Of a stretch of DNA of 64,000 bases, positions 45,640 through 56,167 are shown one piece after another (the stretch's first letter is position 1; each line of letters opens with the position of its first letter). The position numbers and the translations under genes are program-made. Where the stretch lies: positions 1,661,275-1,725,274 of the forward strand of contig JAJEKV010000020.1 in the NCBI GenBank assembly GCA_021234155.1, written 5' to 3'. The notes under the pieces are model-generated. The model was not told the origin of the DNA. It did no database searches and worked only from the letters and a program-made list of their open reading frames with translations. This stretch comes from Isoetes taiwanensis (lineage: Eukaryota > Streptophyta > Lycopodiopsida > Isoetales > Isoetaceae).

Positions 45640-47302
45640 TGTGACGCTCCCTGAATATATACGACCTCGGCCGTATACATACGGGGACTTTCCCCTCCCA
45701 TGGCGATCATCTCACCATGAGCAGGGCCCTCCGTCTATTTTGGGCCATCTATGAAATGATGCCCGAAAGAAGGACACGAAGGGGTCATTCGGCCCACACC
45801 TTCAATGGGACTCCTACGTCGCGGAAGCATGAATACAAGGGTTAGCACACAGCACAAATATATATAAATAACCACCACGAAGGGTGGCGCATCCATCCAA
45901 ATACCAACGGCATAGAATATGCATCTAAACCTAAGAAAACGCCCAAACCCCAGGTTCTACCCCGGCTCAGACTCCAGTGAGGATCGACTGACGGCTGGGC
46001 CTCAAGAGATCAGCAGACCGAGTCTTGGCATGGCGTTGGCTGGCATAGAACATCGGCTAGGGTTGTCCACTCCATCCGCCCCTCCTGTGCACACTTTGCA
46101 GATGGGTCAATTCATGCTATGGCTTCGCTATAGCCTTCCGGAGACGCAGGTTCAAGGTATCACCCTTTGAGCCTACTCCAGGTTCATGACTCCTGGTCCG
46201 ATGAGGCAGGTCGGGGAAGCGTCCCCTTCCAGAATCACAGTGGTTCCATGGGTGAGCTAGAGAATACGTGCCGCATCAGCGACCCCCGCATCCGTACCCG
46301 ACTTACTCACCCTAAATCTACTCAAAGTGCAAGGTGCCCCATACGGGTCACACCTCTACACCCAGGGAGTGTCAGACCCATACCCGGCCCTCTACGTGAC
46401 CGGCTATCAGGCCTAGCTCACTGTAGGAGTCTCAGGAGCCTTGTATGTTCGTGCAAGACCCCACCCCCACTTCACCATTGTGTTCCTTGTCTGTGCTAAG
46501 CCAGACCATAGCATCTAGGACCCGGTGGGCTCTTGTGCACATGCCGCATTTAATGGGACTCTACAGGGCGCTATCTAGGAGCATACTACAATACATGGTT
46601 CAGAGGTCTCTACCCCCCGTAATCCCCCCCATTTCAGAGTAAAACTAGACAAAGAACTAACAATCCATCCTTTCAGAGCAAGAACCAGAATCAAATATAA
46701 AGAGAACTTACTTTTACAATCAAGGGTTAGTTCCTATGATTGAAACACAAAGAGAACAGAGAGACAAACACAACCAGGGCCCAATAGGGGCGTTATCTAG
46801 AATTCACGGCTATCCTAGCCACCCACCTGAGTTCTGGCTGGACTCGTTACCATGGGGTGCTTCCATCTCTTGGGAGTTGAGGGTTCAGCTTTTGCTTCAC
46901 AGGTTCGACTTGGTATGGTGGCGCTCTGATAGGTATGATGGCGCTCAGCTCCTGCTCCCTCTTTGGTCGAATTGTGGGAGTCAACAGAGGGATAGGGATC
47001 AGGTTGACAGCCTAACTTGGAAACCCCCATGCTCCCCAATCGATTGGGGCAGGTGGCGCCTTCCCAAAATAGTAATTAGCCTAACTAATCCTATTTAGTC
47101 CTTAATTTCCTAAGTTATAGGTTATTAACTTTAATGGTTAAATTAGCATAGCTAATTTAATCCCTTTTAAAGTAACCCCCTAGGTTACAATTAAGTTGAC
47201 GTATCCCATGTTGGCGTACCTTTGGGGGGGGGGCGTGCGTGTATTTGTACGTGTCCCGTATACATACGTGACATAGACCGTATAAATACGTGGAACGTCA
47301 CA
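45640..47302 (-). repeat. Gypsy element 1, 3' LTR
   Basis: 1663 bp, TG...CA ends, adjoining the polypurine tract. The LTR at 60153-61770 belongs to the same family but is more diverged, especially in the first few hundred bases. Confidence 0.95.
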
Positions 47303-47315
47303 TTCTCCCCTCCTT
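47303..47315 (-). other. Gypsy element 1 polypurine tract
   Basis: aaggaggggagaa on the minus strand directly abuts the 3' LTR. This is the expected primer for plus-strand DNA synthesis. Confidence 0.85.
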
Positions 47316-47816
47316 AAAAATAATGTTGTCCTCAGCATTGGGGTTAGCTAATCGAATACATATACGTAAAGCACTCAATTAGAAAATGAAATTAAGAATA
47401 TAACATTACGTTGAAATTATAGCATTTCGGACAGTAATACATTGAAGTTGAAAATATCAAGGTGCAAGCACCAAAGTGCCTTATACAAACTTATCATTAA
47501 AGAAAGTTTAGGACCAAAGTCCAATTTAAAACATCATGGACGACAAAAATCACACATGTAGAGAAAACCAATACGAGAAAGGTTGGGTCATCAGCAACCC
47601 TCTATACATGGCAGGTGACGATCTGCTCACTGGCCTGCACATGTCAATATACCTGTATATCAATAATATAATTAGATTGTGGTTGAAGGGACCACCCCCT
47701 ATAAATAAAAGAAAATCTATCTAGAAGGGAACCTATCATGTCTATGGCTTGCAATTCATTGCGGCATAAGGAATGGTTTAGTTCCCCGTATAGCCGAAAT
47801 GAACGAAGTCTATCCA

Positions 47817-48480
47817 CTAGATGGTTTCCAAGCAATGCGCGGTCATGTCAACACCAACAATGCACCACGTCCTAGAGAACACAAAGGTGATCTCATCATC
47901 GGTTATTATTATAAGATACGATGCATCTACCCCTCTAGAGCATGATTCTCGGCAAATCAAGCCTTCAAGCTTACCGCCGGGAGCGGGGTTGATAGCATCG
48001 TTGATGGTGCGGCCCTGAGATTCCCGCATGAAGTCCGGATAGTGCTTCTCAAGGTCTATCTTCATCACCCAGGTAGCATCTTCAACTGGTAAGTGCTTCC
48101 ATTTGACCAAGTATTGCAACATTTGAGTCCTTCTGGTCTGTTTGTAAGCTCGATCAAGAAGAGCTTCAGGCACTATTTCGAGCTGCTCTTCAGTCATTTC
48201 TAGGAGGGTTGGGGTATCCAAAACCTCCTCTGGATCAGGGGTGTGTTGTTTCAGAAGACTCACGTGAAAGACCTTGTGGATCTTCAAGCGGGGCGGCAAG
48301 TCTAAGCGATATGCCTGGTCTCCCACGCGTTCAGTAATCTTGAACGGCCCAGCCCATCTGGGTGCCAACTTCTTACAGTTACCAATTTTAAGCTTGGCTT
48401 GTTTTACTTTGATCTTAAGCCAAACTGATTCGCCCACCTGGAAGACTCGTGGGGTTCGGTGCTTATCCGCTAGACTCTTC
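47817..48480 (-). pseudogene. Integrase C-terminal and chromodomain-like part of Pol
   Basis: Continues pol after a frameshift near 48480. GESVWLKIKV, KLAPRWAGPFKITERVGDQA, YRLDLPPRLKIHKVFHVSLL (the GPF/Y module), then a linker and a chromodomain-like segment PEALLDRAYK, LQYLVKWKHLPVEDATWV, DLEKHYPDF. Chromodomains of this kind guide chromovirus integration to marked chromatin. The segment after residue 120 has no motif. Confidence 0.88.
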
Positions 48481-48485
48481 GACGA

Positions 48486-50550
48486 TCACAAGACCGCCAA
48501 TAAGTAACCACGAACTTCCTCCACCAAGGCCTGCATTTCTAAAAGGAGTTGTTGAGAGACCTCCACTTTAGAAACAGGGTTATGCCATGTGTCTGGAGTA
48601 AGACATTGATAGCCATAATTTATCATGAAGGGAGACATCTTGGAAGACTCCTGCTTTGTACTGTTATAGGCGAACTCTACCAGATAAATATAATCCGCCC
48701 ATTGTGATTGTTTACTCCATACATAGCTTCGTAGCATATCTTCGATAATACGATTGACACGTTCTGTCTGACCATTTGTCTGAGGATGGTAAGCTGTACT
48801 CATATCAAGCTTGGTCTGGATGGTGGCGAAGAAGTCTTTCCAGAATGCACTTACAAATTTAGGGTCTCTGTCTGATACAATTACTCTTGGCATCCCGTGC
48901 AACCTGAAAATCTCTTTTGCAAATAGCAAGGCGGTGTCGAAGGCGGTGTCCGTGGTTCGACATGGCAGGAAGTGAGCCATCTTTGACAATTTGTCGACCA
49001 CTACATCCGTGGTTCTTTGGCGGAAGTGAGCCATCTCTGCTGAAATAATATGCCCCAAATAATCGACCTTGGGAGTGGCAAACTTGCATTTGGAGAACTT
49101 GGCGAAGAGCTGATGACGCCTTAGCTTTTGTAAAGCCAATCGAAGATGTTTCTCATGCTCCTGTAGAGTCTTACTGTAGATGAGAATGTCGTCAAAGAAG
49201 ATAACAACAAAATCATCCAAGTATTGTCGGAAAACATCATTCATTAACCGCATAAACGTTGCGGGGGCATTAGTTAATCCGAAAGGCATAACGGTAAACT
49301 CATAATGCCCATATCTAGTGCGAAAAGCAGATTTATGGATGTCCTCCTCTTTAATCCTTATCTGATGATATCCGGAGCGAAGATCAATCTTTGAAAAATA
49401 CTTGGCTCCTTGCAACTGATCCATTAGATCATCGGCCCTCGGCAAAGCGTAGCGATTCTTGATGGTATGCTTGTTGAGTTGCCGATAATCAATACACATT
49501 CTCAAGGAGCCGTCTTTCTTCTTGACAAAAAGAATAGGAGCGCCAAATGGTGAAACACTAGGCCGAATAAAACCTAGGTTTAGTAACTCTTGAAGTTGTT
49601 TCTTAAGCTCTGCCAACTCTGGAGGACTCATTCGGTACGGGGCCTTGCTGGTAGGCTTAGTACCTGGTTCTAGAGCTATCTCACATTCTACCCCTCTGAA
49701 AGGAGGAAGCTTCTGGATCTCATCTGGAAAAAGATCGCTAAATTCTCGAAGAAGGGTGGCAATGTCTTGTGGCAAGGTGTCTATTACTTGCTTTTGCTTA
49801 GTGTCAGACTCAATGGAGGCAAGTGTAATGAGGCAAAGGAGTTCATTCCTGCGTATAGCTTTTTCTAACTGCTTGATTGACATAGACTGGATAGCAGAGT
49901 GGAATGGATCACCTTTTATTGTTACGCGTGCTCCATTAGCGGCGTTGAAGGTAACCTCTCGTTTCTCGCAGTCTATGTTGGCCTTCGCAGATGCCAAAAA
50001 CTCCATAACAACAATAAGATCATATTTGCCAATGTCCATTAACTCGGCACCCAAGGCAACTGGTGCACCTGACAACTGCATTTTAAGGTTAATGCGGCGG
50101 CCATGAGTGTGTCTGATCCTACCACTGGCTAGCGTGACTGGCTTAGGTCGGGATCTCAATGTTTCAAGCTGCAATACCTGGGCCATTCTAGGAGAAGCAA
50201 AATTATGCGTACTACCCGTATCCATCAAAATTATGAAAGGCTTACTGTCTACTTGGCCTATTGTAGAAATAACAGAAGGCTGACTTTCAGCGTTGCCAGT
50301 TTCTATACTGGCAAGAATATGAGACGCACCGTGAATGTACTCGGGAGCCTCCTCATCCGTAGGTAATGTTGACTCAAGATCGTCCCAATCGAGGTCGGCC
50401 ATGGCCAGCTGGGCAGTCTGGGTAACATATGGACAATTCTGCATGAAGTGTCCAGGCCTCATACACCTGTAGCATGCCTTATCTCGACGGAGCTGTTCTC
50501 TGGCCTCTTTAGGAATGGACTGTAAGAGGCTCCGAACTTCCTTACCGGCG
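48486..50550 (-). pseudogene. Gypsy element 1 Pol with internal deletion
   Basis: Minus strand, one open frame. Zinc knuckle [14 protein letters not shown] (about 50440-50480), protease [13 protein letters not shown] (about 50230), RT with [56 protein letters not shown] and active site FFDDILIYS (about 49190; family usually Y/F-L-D-D), up to [11 protein letters not shown]. The frame then jumps to [12 protein letters not shown] of the integrase core. The RT tail, RNase H and integrase zinc finger, usually more than 300 residues, are missing. Integrase keeps VSDRDPKF and [14 protein letters not shown], so all three D-D-E residues remain. The deletion leaves the frame open but the enzyme cannot be complete. 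The frame ends at 48486, just before the integrase C-terminus, by a shift. Confidence 0.93.
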
Positions 50551-50559
50551 TTGTTCTGC

Positions 50560-51603
50560 TTATCTGCTAAAGGTGACTTTCTTCTCCTGGCGGCCGTAAG
50601 AGTTCTGCTGAGAGGGCCCCGGACTGGGTGAGCGAGGTTTATATGGTGTGGACGGCCGTGGCTGCGAGTAAGGAGCAGGTCGCGGATACTGGTTCCTTGG
50701 TGTGTCCTCTTCGAGGCTTAATGCCTTAGCTTCCGCTTCTGCTACTGATTTTGGGTCTATGGCCTTGACCATTCGTTTAATGGATGGGGCCAACCCTTCA
50801 ATGTAGCCCTCTACTGCCCTCTTTTCATTCATTCCTGGTACATACAACCTCAAGCGCATGAATTCATCAGTGTAGGCCTGAACAGACATGCCCTTCTGCT
50901 CTAACCTGTAAAAGGTCTGGATCTGTTGGCATTTGTGCGCACCAGGCACGTAATGCGATTTAAAAGCCTTAGCGAACTTTTTGAACTTGCACCTGCTCCT
51001 GTCCAAGTGCTTAGCTCTGGCATAACCCTTCCACCAAATACGGGCAGCTCCGGTAAGGTTGGTGGTGGCAACCTTTCCTGTATCCTTCTCCGTCATTCCA
51101 TAGGATTTTCCAAACTCCTTCATCTCGTCCAACCAGGATTCTGCATTCAAGCCGCCTCTGGATTTCCCATCAAACTGAGCCAACTTCCTGTTCTTCCATA
51201 TACTAGTTATGGCTGTATCAACGGTTTTATGGTATTCCTTATCCTTACGCTTCGCATGGTCACTGACTGATAGCGATGACCCAGAAGATACCGAAGTGGT
51301 TGAATGTGAGGAAGTGGCGCTATCCTTAGAGGAACTTCGGTGACGCTTAGCATGAGTCCTCCTTGGTGCAGGTACATGGCTAGCTCTAGGGGGAGATGGC
51401 TGTTGTGCAGGTGGACTCAATGGTCGCGGAGGTAATTCCGGTCCGTCCTCCTGGGTTTGTTGCGGTGGATTGGTATGCAATACATAGGCCTGTAATTCAC
51501 CGAGTTGCCTTTTCATTAACATCAATTCCTGTTCAGGTGTCAGCCTACTGGCGTTGGAAGGTGTTTGCCAGGCGGCGTTACGTGCACCGTCTATAGCGAG
51601 CAT
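50560..51603 (-). CDS. Gypsy element 1 Gag
   Basis: 347-codon minus-strand ORF, intact. It has a Pro/Ser-rich N-terminal third with a basic patch, then the Retrotrans_gag core: [76 protein letters not shown] and [20 protein letters not shown]. It ends in a Pro/Ser/Arg-rich tail. The zinc knuckle is not in this frame but at the start of pol. Gag forms the capsid-like particle. The gag stop overlaps the open pol frame, which is shifted by +1. Confidence 0.93.
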   Translation of the reverse strand: MLAIDGARNAAWQTPSNASRLTPEQELMLMKRQLGELQAYVLHTNPPQQTQEDGPELPPRPLSPPAQQPSPPRASHVPAPRRTHAKRHRSSSKDSATSSHSTTSVSSGSSLSVSDHAKRKDKEYHKTVDTAITSIWKNRKLAQFDGKSRGGLNAESWLDEMKEFGKSYGMTEKDTGKVATTNLTGAARIWWKGYARAKHLDRSRCKFKKFAKAFKSHYVPGAHKCQQIQTFYRLEQKGMSVQAYTDEFMRLRLYVPGMNEKRAVEGYIEGLAPSIKRMVKAIDPKSVAEAEAKALSLEEDTPRNQYPRPAPYSQPRPSTPYKPRSPSPGPSQQNSYGRQEKKVTFSR

Positions 51604-51890
51604 TCATGGAAGTATAAGCAGATTTACAGTAATGTATAATTGCTTTGAGATAACATTTGCTAACAGCGATAAGATAATATACAAACAGAAATCAATATTT
51701 TATTTCATTCAAGTTGAGTACAACAATAAGTTGATTGATACATGGGTTGGTACAAAAAGGAGGTATGATACAGTGGAAGATTTAAAGTTTTACTCGCACA
51801 CAGCGTAACAGCAACAAAGAAAACATAACTGAAGAGACCAAGCCTAGGGGTTCGTGAAGGGGTATAGGATTGCGTAGCGGGTACTCTCCG

Positions 51891-52325
51891 TCATGCTCTA
51901 ACGAAGTTTATAAGCGTGCCCGGGCTTGGACAATCACCGGTGGTATTCCCATGTTGGGCTGACAATGAGAAGATTGAAAAGCCTTGAGCATAGAAGAGTT
52001 GCCAAAGGTGGTGGTTGGCGTCCTCGAAAGCCTCGTGCTGCTCATATTCCAATAGTCCTGTGCGGCCACGGGTCATCTTCAGATCCTCGAAAGCTCTGTC
52101 CCTAAGGATGTTAACTATCTCCAGCCCTTTGTCAGGATCATAGGGTTCTCCTGGTGGCGGTGGTTCCATTTCATAGCCTTCATCCCACTCTGGATATTCA
52201 CCATATCTCTGGCCATAGTCCTGCTCTGGTGGTCCGGGATCATCCCTCCTAACCATGTCGGTAATCCTCTCCTCATATTCCCAAAGGGTCTCTTCTGCAA
52301 GATAGTTGGAATGAATAGAGAACAT
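51891..52325 (-). CDS. Unknown 144-residue ORF of gypsy element 1
   Basis: Minus-strand ORF, acidic and Pro/Tyr-rich (EQDYGQRYGEYPEWDEGYEM), with a more ordered second half (DKGLEIVNILRDRAFEDLK). No family recognised. Its first codons overlap a strong acceptor-like tract, ctattcattccaactatcttgcag in two parts, ending at about 52299, so it may be expressed from a spliced RNA starting at EETLWEYEERIT. It lies between the 466-residue ORF and gag. A coding role is uncertain. Confidence 0.45.
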   Translation of the reverse strand: MFSIHSNYLAEETLWEYEERITDMVRRDDPGPPEQDYGQRYGEYPEWDEGYEMEPPPPGEPYDPDKGLEIVNILRDRAFEDLKMTRGRTGLLEYEQHEAFEDANHHLWQLFYAQGFSIFSLSAQHGNTTGDCPSPGTLINFVRA

Positions 52326-52531
52326 TTTTGTAATTCCACTATATTCTAAACTTTAATGCTTTGAAGAGGACGTCATAAAAAGAAACAATCCACTTATACT
52401 TATCAAGACAGTATTGTATTTAATAAGTAAATAAGGTACACCATATTACAATATGGCTAAAACATTTGCCAATCCAAAATCTCATAATCACACGCATATA
52501 TATATTAAAAGAAATGGGTAGCACAATTAGT

Positions 52532-53932
52532 CTAGGAGCTAGGTCCTCCCTCTTCATCCGTGGCCCTAGGAGGTGGTGGAGGCGGTCGGTGTCGCAGCAG
52601 AGTTACCCCAGGGTCTACTGTGGCAGCCGCAACAGATGCAACCTCTGGTGGATAGGCAACGACCAATGGGGCTGCCGTGAGGAGCTTCATGCTCATCCAA
52701 GGCGCAATATCCTGACCCAAGGCCGTCAGGGCAAGATCCCGTCGCACGAGTACATAAGTAAACGTACGATAGGGAAGCTTCTTGTGGCCGGCCAGTGTAG
52801 AGAGAGCACGGAGGGCCCACCATGAAGCTTCAGCCTCTGGCCCTAGATCTCGGGCTATGAAAAGGACTTGCCCGTGTCGGAAGGCTGACAAAAAGAAACG
52901 GGTGAGGTGGTTACCCAGCACCTTCCCTTGCGGGGTCTCGGATGCAGCCACTTCCTTATCCAAGTCCATGGGGACTTCTTCCTCCCTAAGTTCTTGTTGC
53001 TCCTCCTTCTTATGCGCAGGATTATGATATAAATCCTCTCCCTCATCATCTGAGTCGGAGGGGACCTCAACCATATTGATGTTTGGGACGTGAGGTCCCA
53101 TAGCCGTGAAGGCATCTGGTGAAGGCGGCGAAGCCGGCTCCTGCATCACGAAGTCCCGAAGGCGTAATAGAGTCTCCGCCGGCTCTATGGTCTCCTGGCG
53201 GAACTGGAGCAGCTGCTGCACTTCTGGAGGAAGCTCAGTAGAAGTGAAGTCGATAAAATCATCCATACAGTACTCCGCAAGCTCGTAAAGTACATGGTCT
53301 TTGCGCTTGCGTCGAAATCCGGCCACCATGTGATACGTCCAGATAATATCATCCAAGAGAAGGTACTCTTGCCCTTGGTGATAGATAACTGGAAGGCCGT
53401 CTAATCCTGACAAGCCTATAGCTTGTTCACGGCGCGGTGGTAACTCCTCCGCTAACTGTTTCCAATGGGCAAAGTCGCCCATACCTATGTGCTCGTCGTC
53501 CCCCTCCTCGGAAGACTCTGGCAGTTTGCCCTTCTCTACGGGCAAAGTTTCATCCTCAACGTATTGGTCCATGAGGATGGCTAGGGCGAAAGTGACTTCC
53601 AGATATTTCCGCCCCTGATGTTGGACCACTGGCAAGTGTTTACCCCATCGAAGTTTCCCCTTTAGGACATCATAAGCATGGGTGTCCCCGCCCAACATCT
53701 GTCGGACTACCTCCCGCTCCAGATACAGCTGGGGAGGATCCCCAAAAGGAATACATAGAGGAAGCATATCCTCCATGTAGAAGTCGAGGAATCCGGCGTA
53801 ATCCGGATGCCGCTGCATATTGGCAAGGAGGTCCAGGCGCTGGCATAGCAAGGGTCGCAGCAGGTCGAAAGGGACTTGCGGATCCCATTGCTCCCCATCG
53901 TGGTACCAGGCGACAAGGTCGGCGGCAGTCAT
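52532..53932 (-). CDS. Unknown 466-residue ORF of gypsy element 1
   Basis: A long intact frame on the minus strand begins MTAADLVAWYHDGEQW and ends with a proline-rich tail. No known family is recognised. It has an internal repeat: KHLPVVQHQGRKYL (residue about 98) and DGLPVIYHQGQEYL (about 178), exactly 80 residues apart, suggesting a duplicated small domain. The middle (about 300-340) is acidic and low-complexity. The last 130 residues are hydrophobic and basic in patches. It sits between the H3 remnant and gag, preceded by an AT-rich spacer (53985-54110). Length and openness in an otherwise decaying element suggest recent selection. Function unknown. Confidence 0.7.
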   Translation of the reverse strand: MTAADLVAWYHDGEQWDPQVPFDLLRPLLCQRLDLLANMQRHPDYAGFLDFYMEDMLPLCIPFGDPPQLYLEREVVRQMLGGDTHAYDVLKGKLRWGKHLPVVQHQGRKYLEVTFALAILMDQYVEDETLPVEKGKLPESSEEGDDEHIGMGDFAHWKQLAEELPPRREQAIGLSGLDGLPVIYHQGQEYLLLDDIIWTYHMVAGFRRKRKDHVLYELAEYCMDDFIDFTSTELPPEVQQLLQFRQETIEPAETLLRLRDFVMQEPASPPSPDAFTAMGPHVPNINMVEVPSDSDDEGEDLYHNPAHKKEEQQELREEEVPMDLDKEVAASETPQGKVLGNHLTRFFLSAFRHGQVLFIARDLGPEAEASWWALRALSTLAGHKKLPYRTFTYVLVRRDLALTALGQDIAPWMSMKLLTAAPLVVAYPPEVASVAAATVDPGVTLLRHRPPPPPPRATDEEGGPSS

Positions 53933-54129
53933 GGCGCTAGAAGGGAGGAGAAAGGAAGAGAAACATTTGAAATAACTTTTAAAAGTCCCTTTTTAACTCC
54001 TTTCTATTGAGGCTGACGTCAGCATTTTATTTTATATTTAACCTAAAATAATTAAACTTTTAATACAAAATAAAAGTTTTTATTAAATATAACAAGAAAA
54101 TATTTACAATGCGGAGCCCCGCAAATATG

Positions 54130-54561
54130 CTAAGGATGCTCCCCCCGAATCCTGCGAGCGAGGGCTAAATCCTTAGGCATTATGGTGACCCTCTTTGCGT
54201 GGATCGGCGCAAAGATTAAAGCGTCACCAAAAGTGCTACCAAGTAGGCTTCAATAGCCTCTTGGGCGCCAAAATGGCAAAAGATGCGGAAGCGGAGATGG
54301 TCTTGAAGCTGTTCTTGCGATCTCTGCGTTACCAACCTCACGGAAGGTAGCTTCGATCGAGGAAGGCTGTGTAGACCACGGAACTTGCGGTTTCCCGCAA
54401 GGCCGCGATCTGCAGGGTCGGTACACGTGAGGCTTCCCTCGTGCCCGGGCTTCCGCAGGCGGGCGGTCGATCTTTGGCACCGTCTTAGCCCCAGCAGGGC
54501 GGTCGGGAGCTATCCACCCGTTCTTTCTCCGGTCGGGCTTCGTCTTCTTCCCAAAAGCCAC
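54130..54561 (-). pseudogene. Histone H3-like ORF of gypsy element 1 (decayed)
   Basis: The minus strand retains the H3 core across four frames: KPHVYRP (from 54435), IAALRE (matching TVALRE), KLP..RLV with LRFRIF and [12 protein letters not shown] (about 54230-54350), then [28 protein letters not shown] and EHP with a TAG at 54130-54132. The pieces are in the right order and spacing for one H3 fold, including [12 protein letters not shown] and LARRIRG, the most conserved H3 stretches. Upstream is a basic segment rich in Lys/Arg/Pro. The neighbouring ORFs stay open for 350-650 codons, so this part has decayed selectively or holds several indel errors. Confidence 0.88.
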
Positions 54562-54905
54562 GGCGGTCTTGATTTCTCTTTGTCTTGTTGCCGGTCTTAT
54601 GGGCTAGACCCTTCCTCCGGTGCTTAACAGTCTGATGCGTCGGGATTGGGCCCGGCCCACTCCCGAATGCTCCTCCATCTTCTTGGTCCCGCTGGTCTTG
54701 CCCGGTCCAGCTCCTCCTCTTGTTCGAGCTTCTCCCGTTCCTCCGGGCTCTCCTCCGGATCTTCTTGAATCGAGCAAAAAGCTGGGCTGCGATGCGGCGA
54801 TTAAGTTCACTTGGTACCCGTTGTGACCCTTGACCCATATCTATCCCGAATGGTGGTCGGATAGTCTAAGCTGATATCGGGGGATTTCTCCCCATTCAAA
54901 GGCTG

Positions 54906-55480
54906 TTGGAACCCTCATGCCAGCGGTATGGGGGAACCTCAATAGCTCTGCCATCAATGGCCCGCAAAGCCGTCCCGAGGCTACTGTACTCCCTTCCCGG
55001 GCTGCCGTGTGCGCGCTCAATCTCCCCGATGATCATCTTCTCGGCCAAACCCCTAACACGGTTAGGCCTACTACGATATCTTCCTCCTCTGTATGGCCTT
55101 CACGCTTTCGGGAGGATAGAATTTAATGAGCATCATGACCATGTCGCTTGCTCAACAATAGTATAGGAGAGTCAAGCGAAGGTTCAGCGGATCAAGAATG
55201 GCTCTGAGAAGTGATAGATAGGATATGGAATCCTATCGTTGTTCTCAAACCTATTTACCAGCTCATCCAACAGTATATCAATAAAGGCCGGGTCGGTAGC
55301 CATGTGCTTGGCAATCATGGCGTAAATCTCCACGATGCTCAGAGTAGATGGGTCCGGGGCGCTCTTTGTGATAGCCATAGCTGGCGTTAAAGTGTAAGAA
55401 GGCAGGTAGTGAGGCGCTGGTGGCGAAGGAGACGGCAAAGGAGGCGCTAGGGTTCGCAAGGCACAAGGGCGGAAGAGCAA
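54906..55480 (-). pseudogene. Leader-domain protein of gypsy element 1 (decayed)
   Basis: The minus strand encodes STLSIVEIYAMIAKHMATDP, then FIDILLDELVNRFENNDRIP, YPIYHFSEPFLIR and a stop near 55184. Further matching pieces follow in shifted frames, such as LIKFYPPESV and VPPYRWHEGSNSL. These align piece by piece with the intact 191-residue leader domain of element 2 (IDTILNLFVKHFVEGRRVPY, FHFNERFLLKL, VVKFYSSPG, LPTFSWNESLNSF). The domain is of unknown function and not one I recognise. At least three frame breaks make this copy non-functional as read. Confidence 0.75.
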
Positions 55481-56140
55481 AGGCAGGTCTGGTGGCGATG
55501 GCGGGCGTCGGCTCAGGCGGTCGGAAGCGCTGAAGGCAAGGCAAAAGCAAATGACAAGAAAAGGTTTGTTAAACGGCCAGTTAACTTTTAAAATTTCAAA
55601 AATTTTTTATTAACTTTAAAATTTTATTATTAAAAAAATAATTATACGGCGGAAATACGCGCGGCATACGGTCGGGCGCCGGCTGCATTATACGTGCTTC
55701 CGCCTCGACTGGGGGTCGTCGAAAAGCAAGCGGCGCCCGAGTTGACCTGGCGGGCCCGCGTTGACTCGGGTCTGACTGGTCGGGCGCCGACAGCATTTCT
55801 AGCTCTTCTACCATGACTACAAAGCGACAAAAGGCAAGCGGCGCCCGAGTTGGTTTGTGGGCCTGCCCTTGACCATTTTTCGCCTAGAGTTGGCTGTTCT
55901 AGGGTAATTCGAGTACGCCCGATCCAATGGAACCACCCTCTTTGTCATTTGAGCTACCTACTGACACTGGCTAGGCTTCCAATCTTGGGCCCTCCAGTCG
56001 CCCCATCCTCTTTAAAGCTACAATTTCTTAATTTAACCTAACACCGAGCCAAACATCAAAGAGGACTAACAACACATTGACTTAGCCTCCTCCTAACCAC
56101 GTGCTACGAGTTAGTGCTTGGCCAGTGCTATGATTTCGAA
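55481..56140. other. Leader (untranslated) of gypsy element 1
   Basis: No ORF with recognisable motif. Two related GC-rich blocks containing aagcggcgcccgagttg occur at about 55727 and 55834. An AT-rich spacer lies at 55580-55650. Confidence 0.5.
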
Positions 56141-56154
56141 CAACCGAAATCACG

Positions 56155-56166
56155 GCTCTGATACCA
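56155..56166 (-). other. Gypsy element 1 primer-binding site
   Basis: tggtatcagagc on the minus strand, one base after the LTR. It matches the initiator methionine tRNA. The following bases (cgtgatttcggtt) are identical in element 2. Confidence 0.92.
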
Positions 56167-56167
56167 C

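Noticed and set aside
45919-47098. Open frames in the gypsy LTRs (also 56520-57632 and 60839-61219)
   Set aside because: They lie in LTRs, differ between copies by frameshifts and have no domain.
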